64,000 bases of DNA from an uncultured Sulfitobacter sp. (GTDB lineage: Bacteria; Pseudomonadota; Alphaproteobacteria; Rhodobacterales; Rhodobacteraceae), in assembly GCF_947502895.1 (NCBI RefSeq), contig NZ_CANNBM010000001.1:124001-188000 (forward strand), given 5' to 3'. Below, piece after piece: positions 8,836 through 17,007 of this stretch. The position numbers were made by a program, and so were the translations under genes. How positions within the stretch are numbered: the stretch's first letter is position 1; each line of letters starts with the position of its first letter. The notes beneath the pieces are model-generated. The model had not been told where the DNA came from, did not search any database, and was given only the letters and a program-made list of their open reading frames with translations.

Positions 8836-10005
8836 TCAGTAGGGCAACCCCACATAATTCTCGGCCATAGATTGCTGCGCTGCCTTGTTGGAGCGCAAAA
8901 ATTCGATCTCGGCCAACTGCATCTTCAGATCAAACTCCGATTGATCGGGATAGGTATGCATCAGCGACGAGAACCACCAGCTAAACCTCTCGGCTTTCCA
9001 GACGCGCGCCAGTGCTCTTTCGGAATAGCTGTCGATCCCCGCAGTGCTGTCATTTTCATAAAAATCGCACAGGCCGTTGAACAGGTAATGCACGTCAGAC
9101 GCAGCAGTGTTCAGCCCTTTTGCACCCGTAGGCGGCACGATATGGGCTGCGTCACCGCATAAAAACAACCGTCCCCAGCGCATCGGTTCGGTCACAAAAG
9201 ACCGCAGCGGCGCGATGGATTTCTCGATGCTCGGTCCCGTGACCAGAACATCTGCCTGCTCGGTAGGAATACGGCGTTTCAACTCTTGCCAGAACGCCTC
9301 GTCCGTCCAGTCATCGGGTTTGTCGCTCAGCGAACACTGTATGTAATAGCGGCTCAGGTTCTCGTTGCGCATGGAGCATAGGGCAAAGCCGCGCGGCGAA
9401 TTGGCATAGATCAATTCATGGTTCACAGGTGGCGTTTCCGACAAGATACCGAGCCAGCCAAACGGATAAACCTTTTCATACTCCTTGCGCACATCCAGCG
9501 GGATGGCCTGACGGCTGACCCCGTGAAAGCCGTCGCACCCCGCGATATAGTCGCACTCGATCTGCCGCTCGTCTCCCTCGACTGTATAGCGGATGCGCGG
9601 CGCATCCGTATCCGCGCCCTCAATCACCACGCTCTCGACGTTAAACTCGATCTTCCCGCCCGCTTTTTCGCGCGCATCATACAGATCCCGCGTCACCTCG
9701 GTCTGGCCATAAACGATAACCGGTGTGCCTGTGTGTTCGGTGAAATCAACGCGGAACATCTCGTCGCCATAAGACACCAGCGTGCCGTCATGCACGATTC
9801 CCTCCGCATGTAGACGCGCAGCACAGCCAGCCTCCTCCATCAGCTTTACCAGCCCCTGCTCCAACACGCCGGCACGGATGCGGCCCAGAACATAATCCTT
9901 GGTCTTGCGTTCCAGCACCACGCTGTCGATGCCGCGTGTGTGTAATAGCTGCGACAAAAGCAGGCCGGACGGCCCACCACCAATAATTGCCACCTGCGTT
10001 TTCAT
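8836..10005 (-). CDS. pobA: 4-hydroxybenzoate 3-monooxygenase
   Basis: A 389-aa flavoprotein that hydroxylates 4-hydroxybenzoate to protocatechuate with NADPH and O2. It shows the N-terminal FAD dinucleotide motif GGGPSG (about residues 9-14), the RAGVLEQG substrate-side motif, and the second FAD motif GDAAHIVPPTGAKGLN. Length matches Pseudomonas PobA (394 aa). It leads the minus-strand operon pobA-pcaC-pcaH-pcaG, giving a direct 4-hydroxybenzoate to ring-cleavage route. Its promoter shares the 330-bp divergent region with the SDR-P450 pair. Confidence 0.95.
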   Translation of the reverse strand: MKTQVAIIGGGPSGLLLSQLLHTRGIDSVVLERKTKDYVLGRIRAGVLEQGLVKLMEEAGCAARLHAEGIVHDGTLVSYGDEMFRVDFTEHTGTPVIVYGQTEVTRDLYDAREKAGGKIEFNVESVVIEGADTDAPRIRYTVEGDERQIECDYIAGCDGFHGVSRQAIPLDVRKEYEKVYPFGWLGILSETPPVNHELIYANSPRGFALCSMRNENLSRYYIQCSLSDKPDDWTDEAFWQELKRRIPTEQADVLVTGPSIEKSIAPLRSFVTEPMRWGRLFLCGDAAHIVPPTGAKGLNTAASDVHYLFNGLCDFYENDSTAGIDSYSERALARVWKAERFSWWFSSLMHTYPDQSEFDLKMQLAEIEFLRSNKAAQQSMAENYVGLPY

Positions 10006-10337
10006 ATCGTTCCCCCGTCTTTGCAGGTTGCATCTTTCATAAATTTTTAGATACCTGAAATGGTAATTTCCACCATTGCGAATGCAAAATGATAACGCGG
10101 CGGATTAGATCGTGCGTTCAGGTCACCGGACTGCGCCCAGCGCTGGCGCAACATAGCCCCCCTGCCTGCCAGACAACAGCCAGCCCCCCCGCGCTACCGC
10201 CTCGTCCCAGATCGCTTTGCCTGCATAGAGCAGCACCACTCTCGCTCCCTTCTTCGCGTTCCCACCTTGCGCTTTCATTGCTGTCAATTTTCACCCGTCT
10301 GCCCCTATTGTCGTGCAAGGACCAAGGGAGGCGCAAA
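10006..10337. promoter_or_regulatory. Divergent control region between pobA and SDR-P450 genes
   Basis: This 332-bp region has no supported gene. Next to the pobA start lies an inverted repeat GAAAT-GGTA-ATTTC (10057-10070), flanked by further dyad symmetry (TGG...CCA), in an AT-rich stretch (10040-10095). The position and shape fit an operator for an aromatic-acid regulator of the PobR/PcaQ kind, but no regulator gene is adjacent. The right part (10100-10320) is C-rich leader sequence before the SDR gene, whose Shine-Dalgarno AAGGGAGG begins at 10324. Confidence 0.5.
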
Positions 10338-11150
10338 ATGAGACTATCAACATACGCAGTGACAGGTGTGGCAAGTGGCATCGGCGCGCAGCTGGCCCGT
10401 ATCCTGAAAGAGCAGGGCCACACAGTCATCGGTTTTGACATCCACAAGACACAAACCAACATAGACCGCTTTATTCCGCTGGATCTCAGCGACCCAAGCA
10501 GCATCGCCACGGCGGCTGCGGCCATCGACACGCCTCTAGACGGGTTGTGCAACAATGCTGGCCTGCCCCCGCGCGACGGGCTGGAAGCGGCGATTTTGCA
10601 GGTCAACTTCCTCGGGACGCGCGCCTTTACCGCAGCAATGGTCCCGCATATGCGCGCAGGCGCGTCGATTGTGAACATGGCCAGCCGCGCAGGCCATGGC
10701 TGGCCCACAGGGGTTGAACAGGTCAAACGCCTCAGCGCACTGACCAGCACAAGCCAGCTTGCTGCGTTCATCGCCGCCGAAGGCATCGACGCCACGCGCT
10801 GCTATAACCTGAGCAAAGAGGCGATGATCCTGTGGACCGTCGCCGAAAGCGAAGCGATGGTGAACAGGGGCCTGCGCATCAATTCCCTCAGTCCGGGCGG
10901 CATTGCCACAGGTATTCTGGCAGATTTCCAAAAAGCCTTCGGCGACAAGATGGCCAGGAACGTGGCCCGCGCAGGCCGCCCCGGTGCGCCCGAAGAAATC
11001 GCACAAATCGCCGCCTTTGTCCTCTCGCCCGCCGCCAACTGGCTCAAAGGTGCGGATATCGCGATTGACGGTGGCATGGGGTCGTTCAATCAGTCCGATG
11101 CCATGGGTCTGGACGTGCTTCGCCAGTCTACGCAACACGATGCCCCATGA
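10338..11150 (+). CDS. Short-chain dehydrogenase, coniferyl-alcohol-dehydrogenase-like
   Basis: A 270-aa classical SDR with the Rossmann motif TGVASGIG (TGxxxGxG) near the N-terminus, NNAG at about residue 75, the catalytic Ser in IVNMASRAG and the YNLSK (YxxxK) pair. Spacing and the C-terminal INSLSPGGIATGI region resemble CalA, which oxidises coniferyl alcohol, and the 3-alpha-hydroxysteroid dehydrogenase group. I chose the ATG at 10338 because of the strong Shine-Dalgarno (AAGGGAGG) and the normal SDR start. The stop overlaps the P450 fusion start by 4 bp, so the two probably act on related aromatic substrates. The actual substrate is unknown. Confidence 0.8.
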   Translation: MRLSTYAVTGVASGIGAQLARILKEQGHTVIGFDIHKTQTNIDRFIPLDLSDPSSIATAAAAIDTPLDGLCNNAGLPPRDGLEAAILQVNFLGTRAFTAAMVPHMRAGASIVNMASRAGHGWPTGVEQVKRLSALTSTSQLAAFIAAEGIDATRCYNLSKEAMILWTVAESEAMVNRGLRINSLSPGGIATGILADFQKAFGDKMARNVARAGRPGAPEEIAQIAAFVLSPAANWLKGADIAIDGGMGSFNQSDAMGLDVLRQSTQHDAP

Positions 11151-13309
11151 AAACGCCCTCCCTCGATATTGATTTCTACTCCGATGACGTGATCCTTGAT
11201 CCCTACCCCGTCTATGCGCAAATGCGCGAAATGGGGGCCGTCGTCTATCTGCCGCGACACGACATGTACGCGCTGCCCCGCTACAACGAGGTCAGCGAAG
11301 TGTTGCGCCAGCCCCTGCGGTTTGTCAGCTCGCGCGGGGTGTCGCCGATCCAGAAGGTGAACGACATCCTCGTCGGCTCTACCCTCAATTCCGACCCGCC
11401 AGAGCATGACAAAACCCGCGCCGTGACCTCCGAACCACTGTTGCCTGGCGCACTTAAGGACATCGAACCGCTGCTCGTCTCCTCCGCCAACGGGCTGATC
11501 GACACGCTCTGCCAGCGGGGCGAATTTGACGCCATCGCGGATTTTGCCCAATTTCTGCCTGTCACCATCGTGGCCGAACTGGTGGGCCTGCCCGTGGACA
11601 GCGACCAGATGCTCAAATGGGCGTCGGCCACCTTCAACCTGTTCGGCACCGAAAATGCCCGTACGGATCAGGCCTTCAAAGACCTCACAAACCTGCGCGA
11701 TTTCCTCCTCGAATACGGCCGCCCCGAAAAACTGAAAGACGGCGGCTGGGCCAAACGTATCTTTGAGGTCGGCCCCGAGCGCGGCATCTCCTACGAGACA
11801 TGCGCGCAACTGATGCGCGACTATATCAATCCCTCGCTCGACACGACCATCTCCACCACAGGCCAGATCATCAAATTCTTCGCCGATCATCCCGACCAAT
11901 GGGACCTGATCCGCAAGGATGCCAGCCTTATCCCCAATGCCGTCGAAGAGGCCGTGCGTATGGCGACCCCGATCCGCGCCTTTACCCGCTACACGGTTGA
12001 GGACAGCACAATCGCAGGCCATACCATAACCGCAGGCAAGCGCGTGATCGTCATCTATGCCTCGGCCAACCGCGACCACCGCAAATTCCCCGACCCTGAC
12101 CGTTATGACGTGACCCGTGATGTGCATGACCACCTCGGTTTCGGCCAAGGTGTGCATATGTGCATGGGCATGCACCTCGCCCGCCGCGAGATTATTCTGC
12201 TGATCGAGGCGCTGCGCCGCCGTGTCACGCGGTTCGAGATGTTGTCAGAGCCGGTTGTCGCGATGAACAACACAATCCGCGCTTTCGCCAGTATGCCCGT
12301 AAAGGTCCATCTGGCTGCGGAAATCCTGCAAGACGACAAAAAGGAAACCACAGCCGAAACCTCTGCGTGGCTGGATGTGACAGTGGCAAAACGCACCGAT
12401 GTGGCCACCGATATTATCGGGCTGGAACTGGTCGGCACTGATGGCAGCGCCCTGCCCGCCTATGACGCTGGCGCGCATGTGGATGTTTATGTGAAATCCG
12501 GACTGATCCGGCAATATTCCCTCACAGGTAATCCTGCGGACAGATCAAAATACCGTCTCGGCATCCTGCTCGATCCGAAATCGCGTGGCGGATCAACAGC
12601 TGTTCACACGGATTTCACCCAAGGCCAGAGCATAAGGATCGGCCGCCCCCGCAACAACTTTCCCATGGTCAGACACGTGGCGCATACGGTGCTATTTGCA
12701 GGCGGGATCGGCATCACACCGATGCTGAATATGGCCTACGCACTAGAGGCGTCGGGCGCGTCATGGGAAATGCACTATTGCGGGCGCACGGCTGACAGGC
12801 TGGCCTTTATGGATGAGCTGGCACAGTTTGGCAGCAAGGTGCAGGTGCATATCGACACTGGCCCGGATGATCAAAAAATGGACATCAACGCAGTACTCTC
12901 ATCGCCCGCGCACGACCATCACCTTTATGTTTGCGGGCCTAACGGGTTTATGGATTTCATAGTGCAGTCAGCCGAGAATAAGCAATGGGCAGCGGGGTGT
13001 ATCCATCTTGAGCGTTTCGGCGCCGAAGTGAACACCGATGGCGCAGCCTTTACTGTGGTTGCACGCAGATCAGGCAAAACCTTTGATGTGCAACCGGGCG
13101 AAACGATCTCGCAAAAACTTCAGGAAAACGGCATCCACGTGCGGGTCTCTTGCCAATCAGGCGTGTGCGGTACCTGCCTGACAGCCGTGGCAGAAGGCAT
13201 GCCAGATCACCGCGATCTGGTGCAGACCGATCTTGAGAAAGCCTCGAACACTCAGATAACCGTATGCTGCTCACGCTCTAAAACCAAAAAGCTGGTGCTG
13301 GACCTGTGA
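11147..13309 (+). CDS. Self-sufficient cytochrome P450 fused to FMN/[2Fe-2S] reductase
   Basis: A 720-aa fusion. Residues 1-395 are a cytochrome P450: ExxR helix (EEAVRM), heme loop GFGQGVHMCMG with the Cys ligand, and I-helix NPSLDTT with an Asp-Thr pair. From memory it resembles CYP199A 4-methoxybenzoate demethylases along its length (SSRGV near residue 65, NTIRAFASMPVKV at the end). Residues 410-630 are a phthalate-dioxygenase-reductase-like module (RQYSL flavin motif, GGIGITPML nucleotide motif). Residues 635-720 are a plant-type [2Fe-2S] ferredoxin (CQSGVCGTC plus a later Cys). The architecture is that of CYP116B-class self-sufficient P450s. Overlapping the SDR and opposite pobA-pcaCHG, it may demethylate or hydroxylate aromatic acids entering the protocatechuate pathway; substrate is inference. 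Confidence 0.85.
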   Translation: MKTPSLDIDFYSDDVILDPYPVYAQMREMGAVVYLPRHDMYALPRYNEVSEVLRQPLRFVSSRGVSPIQKVNDILVGSTLNSDPPEHDKTRAVTSEPLLPGALKDIEPLLVSSANGLIDTLCQRGEFDAIADFAQFLPVTIVAELVGLPVDSDQMLKWASATFNLFGTENARTDQAFKDLTNLRDFLLEYGRPEKLKDGGWAKRIFEVGPERGISYETCAQLMRDYINPSLDTTISTTGQIIKFFADHPDQWDLIRKDASLIPNAVEEAVRMATPIRAFTRYTVEDSTIAGHTITAGKRVIVIYASANRDHRKFPDPDRYDVTRDVHDHLGFGQGVHMCMGMHLARREIILLIEALRRRVTRFEMLSEPVVAMNNTIRAFASMPVKVHLAAEILQDDKKETTAETSAWLDVTVAKRTDVATDIIGLELVGTDGSALPAYDAGAHVDVYVKSGLIRQYSLTGNPADRSKYRLGILLDPKSRGGSTAVHTDFTQGQSIRIGRPRNNFPMVRHVAHTVLFAGGIGITPMLNMAYALEASGASWEMHYCGRTADRLAFMDELAQFGSKVQVHIDTGPDDQKMDINAVLSSPAHDHHLYVCGPNGFMDFIVQSAENKQWAAGCIHLERFGAEVNTDGAAFTVVARRSGKTFDVQPGETISQKLQENGIHVRVSCQSGVCGTCLTAVAEGMPDHRDLVQTDLEKASNTQITVCCSRSKTKKLVLDL

Positions 13310-13422
13310 TCCTTGAAATAACTGCGCCGCACAAAGCCCGCCCAAGATCTACTCCCCCGAACTGCCTCGGGCGGCTCATGCAGACAGCACTTGCGCCTTC
13401 ACGGCTATACCACTGCGCACCG

Positions 13423-14328
13423 TTACACCGCTTGCAGCTTGCGCGCCTCTTTACCCGCCAGCCCCAGCAGTTCCTGCATATAGGCCTTTTCGCGATCATC
13501 CTTGCGGATCGCCGCATATAGCCTGCGGGTGATGCCATCGCGCGTCAGGGGACGCGTGACATAATCGGACGAATATTTCACCTCCCGCACCACCCAGTCG
13601 GGCAATACCGAAACGCCACGATTGCTCGCCACCAGCAGCAAGATCACCGCTGTAAGTTCAACCTGACGGATGCTTGCAGGCTCCACCTTGGCGGGGATCA
13701 ACAACTGGCTGAACACATCCAGCCGCGTGCGCTCCACAGGATAGGTGATCAAGGTCTGGCCACGAAAATCCTCTGCCTCGACAAACTCTTTTTGCGCAAG
13801 CGGGTGCGTACTGGAGGCCACAAAAACAGCGCGATAATCAAACAGTTCAATAAACTCGACCCCCTCGATCTCTTCAGGGTCGCTTGAAATCACCAGATCG
13901 ACCTCCTCGCGCAACAGCGCAGGCAATGCCTCGAACGCCAGACCGGGGCGGATATCCACATCCACCTCGCCAAAGCTGCGCCGAAATTGTTCCAGCACAG
14001 GGAAAAGCCATTCGAAACAGGCATGACACTCAATCGCGATATGCATCCGCCCGGCACTGCCATCGCGCAGCCCGCTGAACTCCTCCTGCAAGGCCGCGAC
14101 CTGAGGCAAAACCTGCTCGGCCAGTTTCAGCAGCCGCTGCCCTGCGGGAGACAGCTTCAATGGCTTGGAGCGGCGCACAAACAGCTCGACGCCCGCCTGA
14201 TCCTCCAGCCCCTTTACCTGATGGCTCAGCGCGGACTGGGTGATGTTCATCATCTCTGCCGCCCGTGCCAGACCTCCCGCACGGTGAATTGCCTGAATGG
14301 TTCGCAAATGCCGAAACTCGATGTGCAT
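13423..14328 (-). CDS. metR: LysR-family regulator MetR
   Basis: A 301-aa LysR regulator with an N-terminal winged HTH (FRHLRTIQAIHRAGGLARAAEMMNITQSALSHQ) and a homocysteine-type effector domain. It aligns by eye with E. coli MetR across its length (IAIECHACFEWLFPVLEQF, YPVERTRLDVF, LPDWVVREV), which activates methionine synthesis genes. It is divergent from metF, with a perfect 16-bp palindrome in between. The ATG at 14326-14328 (MHIEFRHL) is the family start; the frame stays open upstream but without conservation. Confidence 0.92.
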   Translation of the reverse strand: MHIEFRHLRTIQAIHRAGGLARAAEMMNITQSALSHQVKGLEDQAGVELFVRRSKPLKLSPAGQRLLKLAEQVLPQVAALQEEFSGLRDGSAGRMHIAIECHACFEWLFPVLEQFRRSFGEVDVDIRPGLAFEALPALLREEVDLVISSDPEEIEGVEFIELFDYRAVFVASSTHPLAQKEFVEAEDFRGQTLITYPVERTRLDVFSQLLIPAKVEPASIRQVELTAVILLLVASNRGVSVLPDWVVREVKYSSDYVTRPLTRDGITRRLYAAIRKDDREKAYMQELLGLAGKEARKLQAV

Positions 14329-14341
14329 AGCTGCTCCCGAT

Positions 14342-14357
14342 ATGAGGCGCGCCTCAT
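14342..14357. promoter_or_regulatory. Perfect palindrome, probable MetR operator
   Basis: ATGAGGCGCGCCTCAT is a perfect 16-bp inverted repeat 14 bp upstream of the metR start and 77 bp before metF. LysR regulators bind dyads in such divergent regions. The sequence differs from the E. coli MetR site (TGAA-N5-TTCA) but keeps the TGA...TCA ends. A nearby TGAATGTTATGAATT could be a second half-site. Confidence 0.6.
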
Positions 14358-14434
14358 GTAAAAGATGAATGTTATGAATTTGTCTCACAGGGCGTCCCAT
14401 GCGACAAGAGGGTAATTCAACAAGGAACAGCACC

Positions 14435-15301
14435 ATGCACCTGCCTGCCGTCTCGTTCGAAGTCTTCCCGCCGAAAACCGTCGATGCTGCCTTCCGCCTG
14501 TGGGACACGGCGCAGGCCCTTGCCCCGCTGGCTCCGCGCTTTTTCTCCGTCACCTACGGCGCAGGCGGCACCACCCGCGATCTGACCCACGATGCTGCCC
14601 ATGTGCTGCACCGCACGTCCAAACTCCCTGTCTCGGCGCATCTCACTTGCGTGGGCGCAAGTGTCGCTGAAACGATGGAACAGGCCGAGAAATTCCACGC
14701 CGCAGGCGTGACCGACATCGTCGCCCTGCGCGGCGATCCCCAAGACGGCACCGACCGTTTTATCCCCCATCCGGACGGCTTCAAAAACTCGGTAGAGCTG
14801 ATCGAGGCGCTGGCCCTGCTGGATAAATTCACCATCCGCGTCGGTGCCTACCCCGATTGCCACCCCGATGCGGCCAGCCAGCACGCCAACATCCAATACC
14901 TCAAACGCAAATTCGACGCCGGCGCGGATGAGGCGATTACCCAGTTCTTCTTTGAGCCAGAGAGCTTTCTGCGCTTTCGCGATCAATGCGCCGCCGCGGG
15001 CATCACCCAGCCGATTATTCCGGGCATCCTGCCCATCACCAACTGGGCCGCCGCCCGCAAATTCGCGATCCGCTGCGGCACCAAAATCCCCGCATGGATG
15101 GAGGATGCCTATGCAAAGGCCGAGCGTGATGACAGGACCGAATTGCTCTCGACTGCGCTATGCGCCGAGATGTGCAGCACCTTGATGGATGAAGGCGTGG
15201 ATGCGCTGCATTTCTACACGCTTAACCGTCCCGACCTGACGCGAAATGTCTGCCGCGCATTGGGGGTCACGCCGCAGTCCTCGCTGGCCAACGTGGCCTG
15301 A
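14435..15301 (+). CDS. metF: Methylenetetrahydrofolate reductase
   Basis: A 288-aa FAD-dependent TIM-barrel enzyme that reduces 5,10-methylene-THF to 5-methyl-THF for methionine synthesis. Family landmarks are SFEVFPPKT at the N-terminus (catalytic Glu), SVTYGAGG, HLTCVG, ALRGDP, and FDAGADEAITQFFF. The ATG at 14435 follows AAGGA. Divergent metR and the shared palindrome indicate homocysteine/MetR control. It may also drain one-carbon units from the neighbouring putative O-demethylase, though that link is only positional. Confidence 0.94.
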   Translation: MHLPAVSFEVFPPKTVDAAFRLWDTAQALAPLAPRFFSVTYGAGGTTRDLTHDAAHVLHRTSKLPVSAHLTCVGASVAETMEQAEKFHAAGVTDIVALRGDPQDGTDRFIPHPDGFKNSVELIEALALLDKFTIRVGAYPDCHPDAASQHANIQYLKRKFDAGADEAITQFFFEPESFLRFRDQCAAAGITQPIIPGILPITNWAAARKFAIRCGTKIPAWMEDAYAKAERDDRTELLSTALCAEMCSTLMDEGVDALHFYTLNRPDLTRNVCRALGVTPQSSLANVA

Positions 15302-15412
15302 CCACTCCTTCAACAGACACTGTGGCGTGGCAATCCAACGCCGCGTCACACCTTGCACGTCGGCGCTGACTGGCTCTAGGCTTGGCCCAACACCCCCAGC
15401 CGGAGCCACCCT

Positions 15413-15895
15413 ATGCCACGCCGCGCCACCTCACCCGACGAGCTGCTCAGCCAGTCCGAAGCATTGGCCCTCTCGGGGCTGGAATTCATGCAGAAAATCC
15501 TCGACGGCACCAATCCGGGGCCACCCATCGGGGCCACCATGGGCTATACGCTCCACAGCGTTGACGAAGGCAGCTGCGTGTTTCGCGGCGCGCCCCAGTT
15601 CAACGTGACCAACCCCATGGGCACCGTGCACGGCGGCTGGTACGGCACCTTGCTCGATTCCGCGATGGCCTGCGCCGTGATGACACGCGTGCCGCGCGGC
15701 TCGGTCTATACGACGTTGGAATACAAGGTGAATATCCTGCGCTCCATCCCGCTGGGCATGCAGATAGATTGCATCGGCACCGCCGATCACGTGGGTCGCT
15801 CCACAGGTGTCGCCCATGGCGAGATCAGAGGCGTGGAGGATGGCAAGCTCTACGCCACAGGCTCCACCACATGCATCGTGATGAAAATCACCTGA
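15413..15895 (+). CDS. PaaI-type hotdog thioesterase
   Basis: A 160-aa hotdog-fold protein of the PaaI/acyl-CoA thioesterase family. The central motif NPMGTVHGGWYGTLLDSAMACAV carries the HGG and the catalytic acid typical of the family, followed by TTLEYKVNILRSIP. It likely hydrolyses an aryl- or acyl-CoA ester in the cytosol. It stands alone downstream of metF (gap 111 bp). The substrate cannot be read from the sequence; closeness to aromatic genes is suggestive at most. Confidence 0.85.
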   Translation: MPRRATSPDELLSQSEALALSGLEFMQKILDGTNPGPPIGATMGYTLHSVDEGSCVFRGAPQFNVTNPMGTVHGGWYGTLLDSAMACAVMTRVPRGSVYTTLEYKVNILRSIPLGMQIDCIGTADHVGRSTGVAHGEIRGVEDGKLYATGSTTCIVMKIT

Positions 15896-15941
15896 CAGAC
15901 TGACCGGATTTTTCAAAAACTCCGGACTACCCACTTGGGCG

Positions 15942-16991
15942 TTACACTGACGCGGCTGCTATCTTGGCTCTGCGTGACGGTGCCTGTTGCACCGTATGAT
16001 GCACCGTTTCGGACGGGTCAGCCCCCACCACCCGCTTGCGCCGTGTCACAAACAGCTTGGCCCAGCCCGCCCATGTACCGATAGAGGGCGCAGCGGGGTC
16101 ACAGACAAATCGCCCCTCCCAGCCCACTGGCAGCGGCAAACCCGCCTCCGCCGCCTGCTCCAGCATCCAGACCAGCGGAATGTTGGACAAAGGCCGCGCT
16201 GCATGCCGCCCGTTCAGATGTCCGCCCACATCCCCATGACTGCCCCGAAACCAGACCTGCGTGATCTGCGCAGGGTGGTCGGGGTCACTGTCCCATAGCA
16301 CAGGTCTATAGGCCACACGCGTCTCGTCGTGGGCCAGTGCATGGGCGCCGCGTTTCACACAAGCACCCAGCGCGTGATTGTGAAACGCATGGCGCGCCAC
16401 GCTCAGCCGCCACAGCACAGGCGCGTTCAGCCCTAGTGATTTCACCGTATCCCAAACGCCAATCAGCTCTATCGGAACCTCGTCATGGCAATGCAGCCGC
16501 CCGAACGCCTGCGCGACTTCACTGTCAGGGTCACATTCATACAGACGGTAGGCTTGGCGGATGTTCCGTTCGGTCGCACAATCGCTGCGCAGCAACCCCA
16601 CGCGGTCAATGATCCCCGCAAGCGAACGTACCGCATAAGCGCCACGCGAATACCCCATCAGATAGATGCGATCCCCCGCACGATACCGCGAGGCCAGATA
16701 GCCATAGGCGCGCTTGATTTGACGGTTGATGCCGCGCCCCATGGCCACATCGCGCAGACTGCGCCAGTCGCGCCATTGCAATCCCGGTTCATAGTAAATC
16801 GAAACCGCACTGCCCAACTCTTGCGCCAATCGGTACGTCAGGCCTGCGTTCGTCTCGCATCCGGGTTTGAGCGTGGACATCGTCCCGTCCAAGATCACCA
16901 GATGGGTCTGCGGCCCGCGCCCGCCCTGCGGACGCCGCGTTGTGGTGTCGCTGTCAGGCCGCCGCCACAGACGGCCAAACAGCCGCGCCAC
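15942..16991 (-). CDS. DUF2235 alpha/beta hydrolase domain protein
   Basis: A protein of about 349 aa with the DUF2235 hydrolase signature: an LDGTMSTL loop near the N-terminus, GRGINRQIKRAYGYLASRY, and the nucleophile elbow GYSRGAYAVRSLAG, followed by WDTVKSLG. The family includes T6SS phospholipase effectors (Tle) but also many housekeeping proteins, and no vgr, PAAR or T6SS gene is nearby. I propose the GTG at 16989-16991, 16 bp after the CoxL-type stop; an ATG start further upstream would overlap the CoxL gene by over 130 bp. Probably co-transcribed with that gene. Function unknown. Confidence 0.7.
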   Translation of the reverse strand: MARLFGRLWRRPDSDTTTRRPQGGRGPQTHLVILDGTMSTLKPGCETNAGLTYRLAQELGSAVSIYYEPGLQWRDWRSLRDVAMGRGINRQIKRAYGYLASRYRAGDRIYLMGYSRGAYAVRSLAGIIDRVGLLRSDCATERNIRQAYRLYECDPDSEVAQAFGRLHCHDEVPIELIGVWDTVKSLGLNAPVLWRLSVARHAFHNHALGACVKRGAHALAHDETRVAYRPVLWDSDPDHPAQITQVWFRGSHGDVGGHLNGRHAARPLSNIPLVWMLEQAAEAGLPLPVGWEGRFVCDPAAPSIGTWAGWAKLFVTRRKRVVGADPSETVHHTVQQAPSRRAKIAAASV

Positions 16992-17007
16992 CCAAGACCC
17001 GTCAGAT

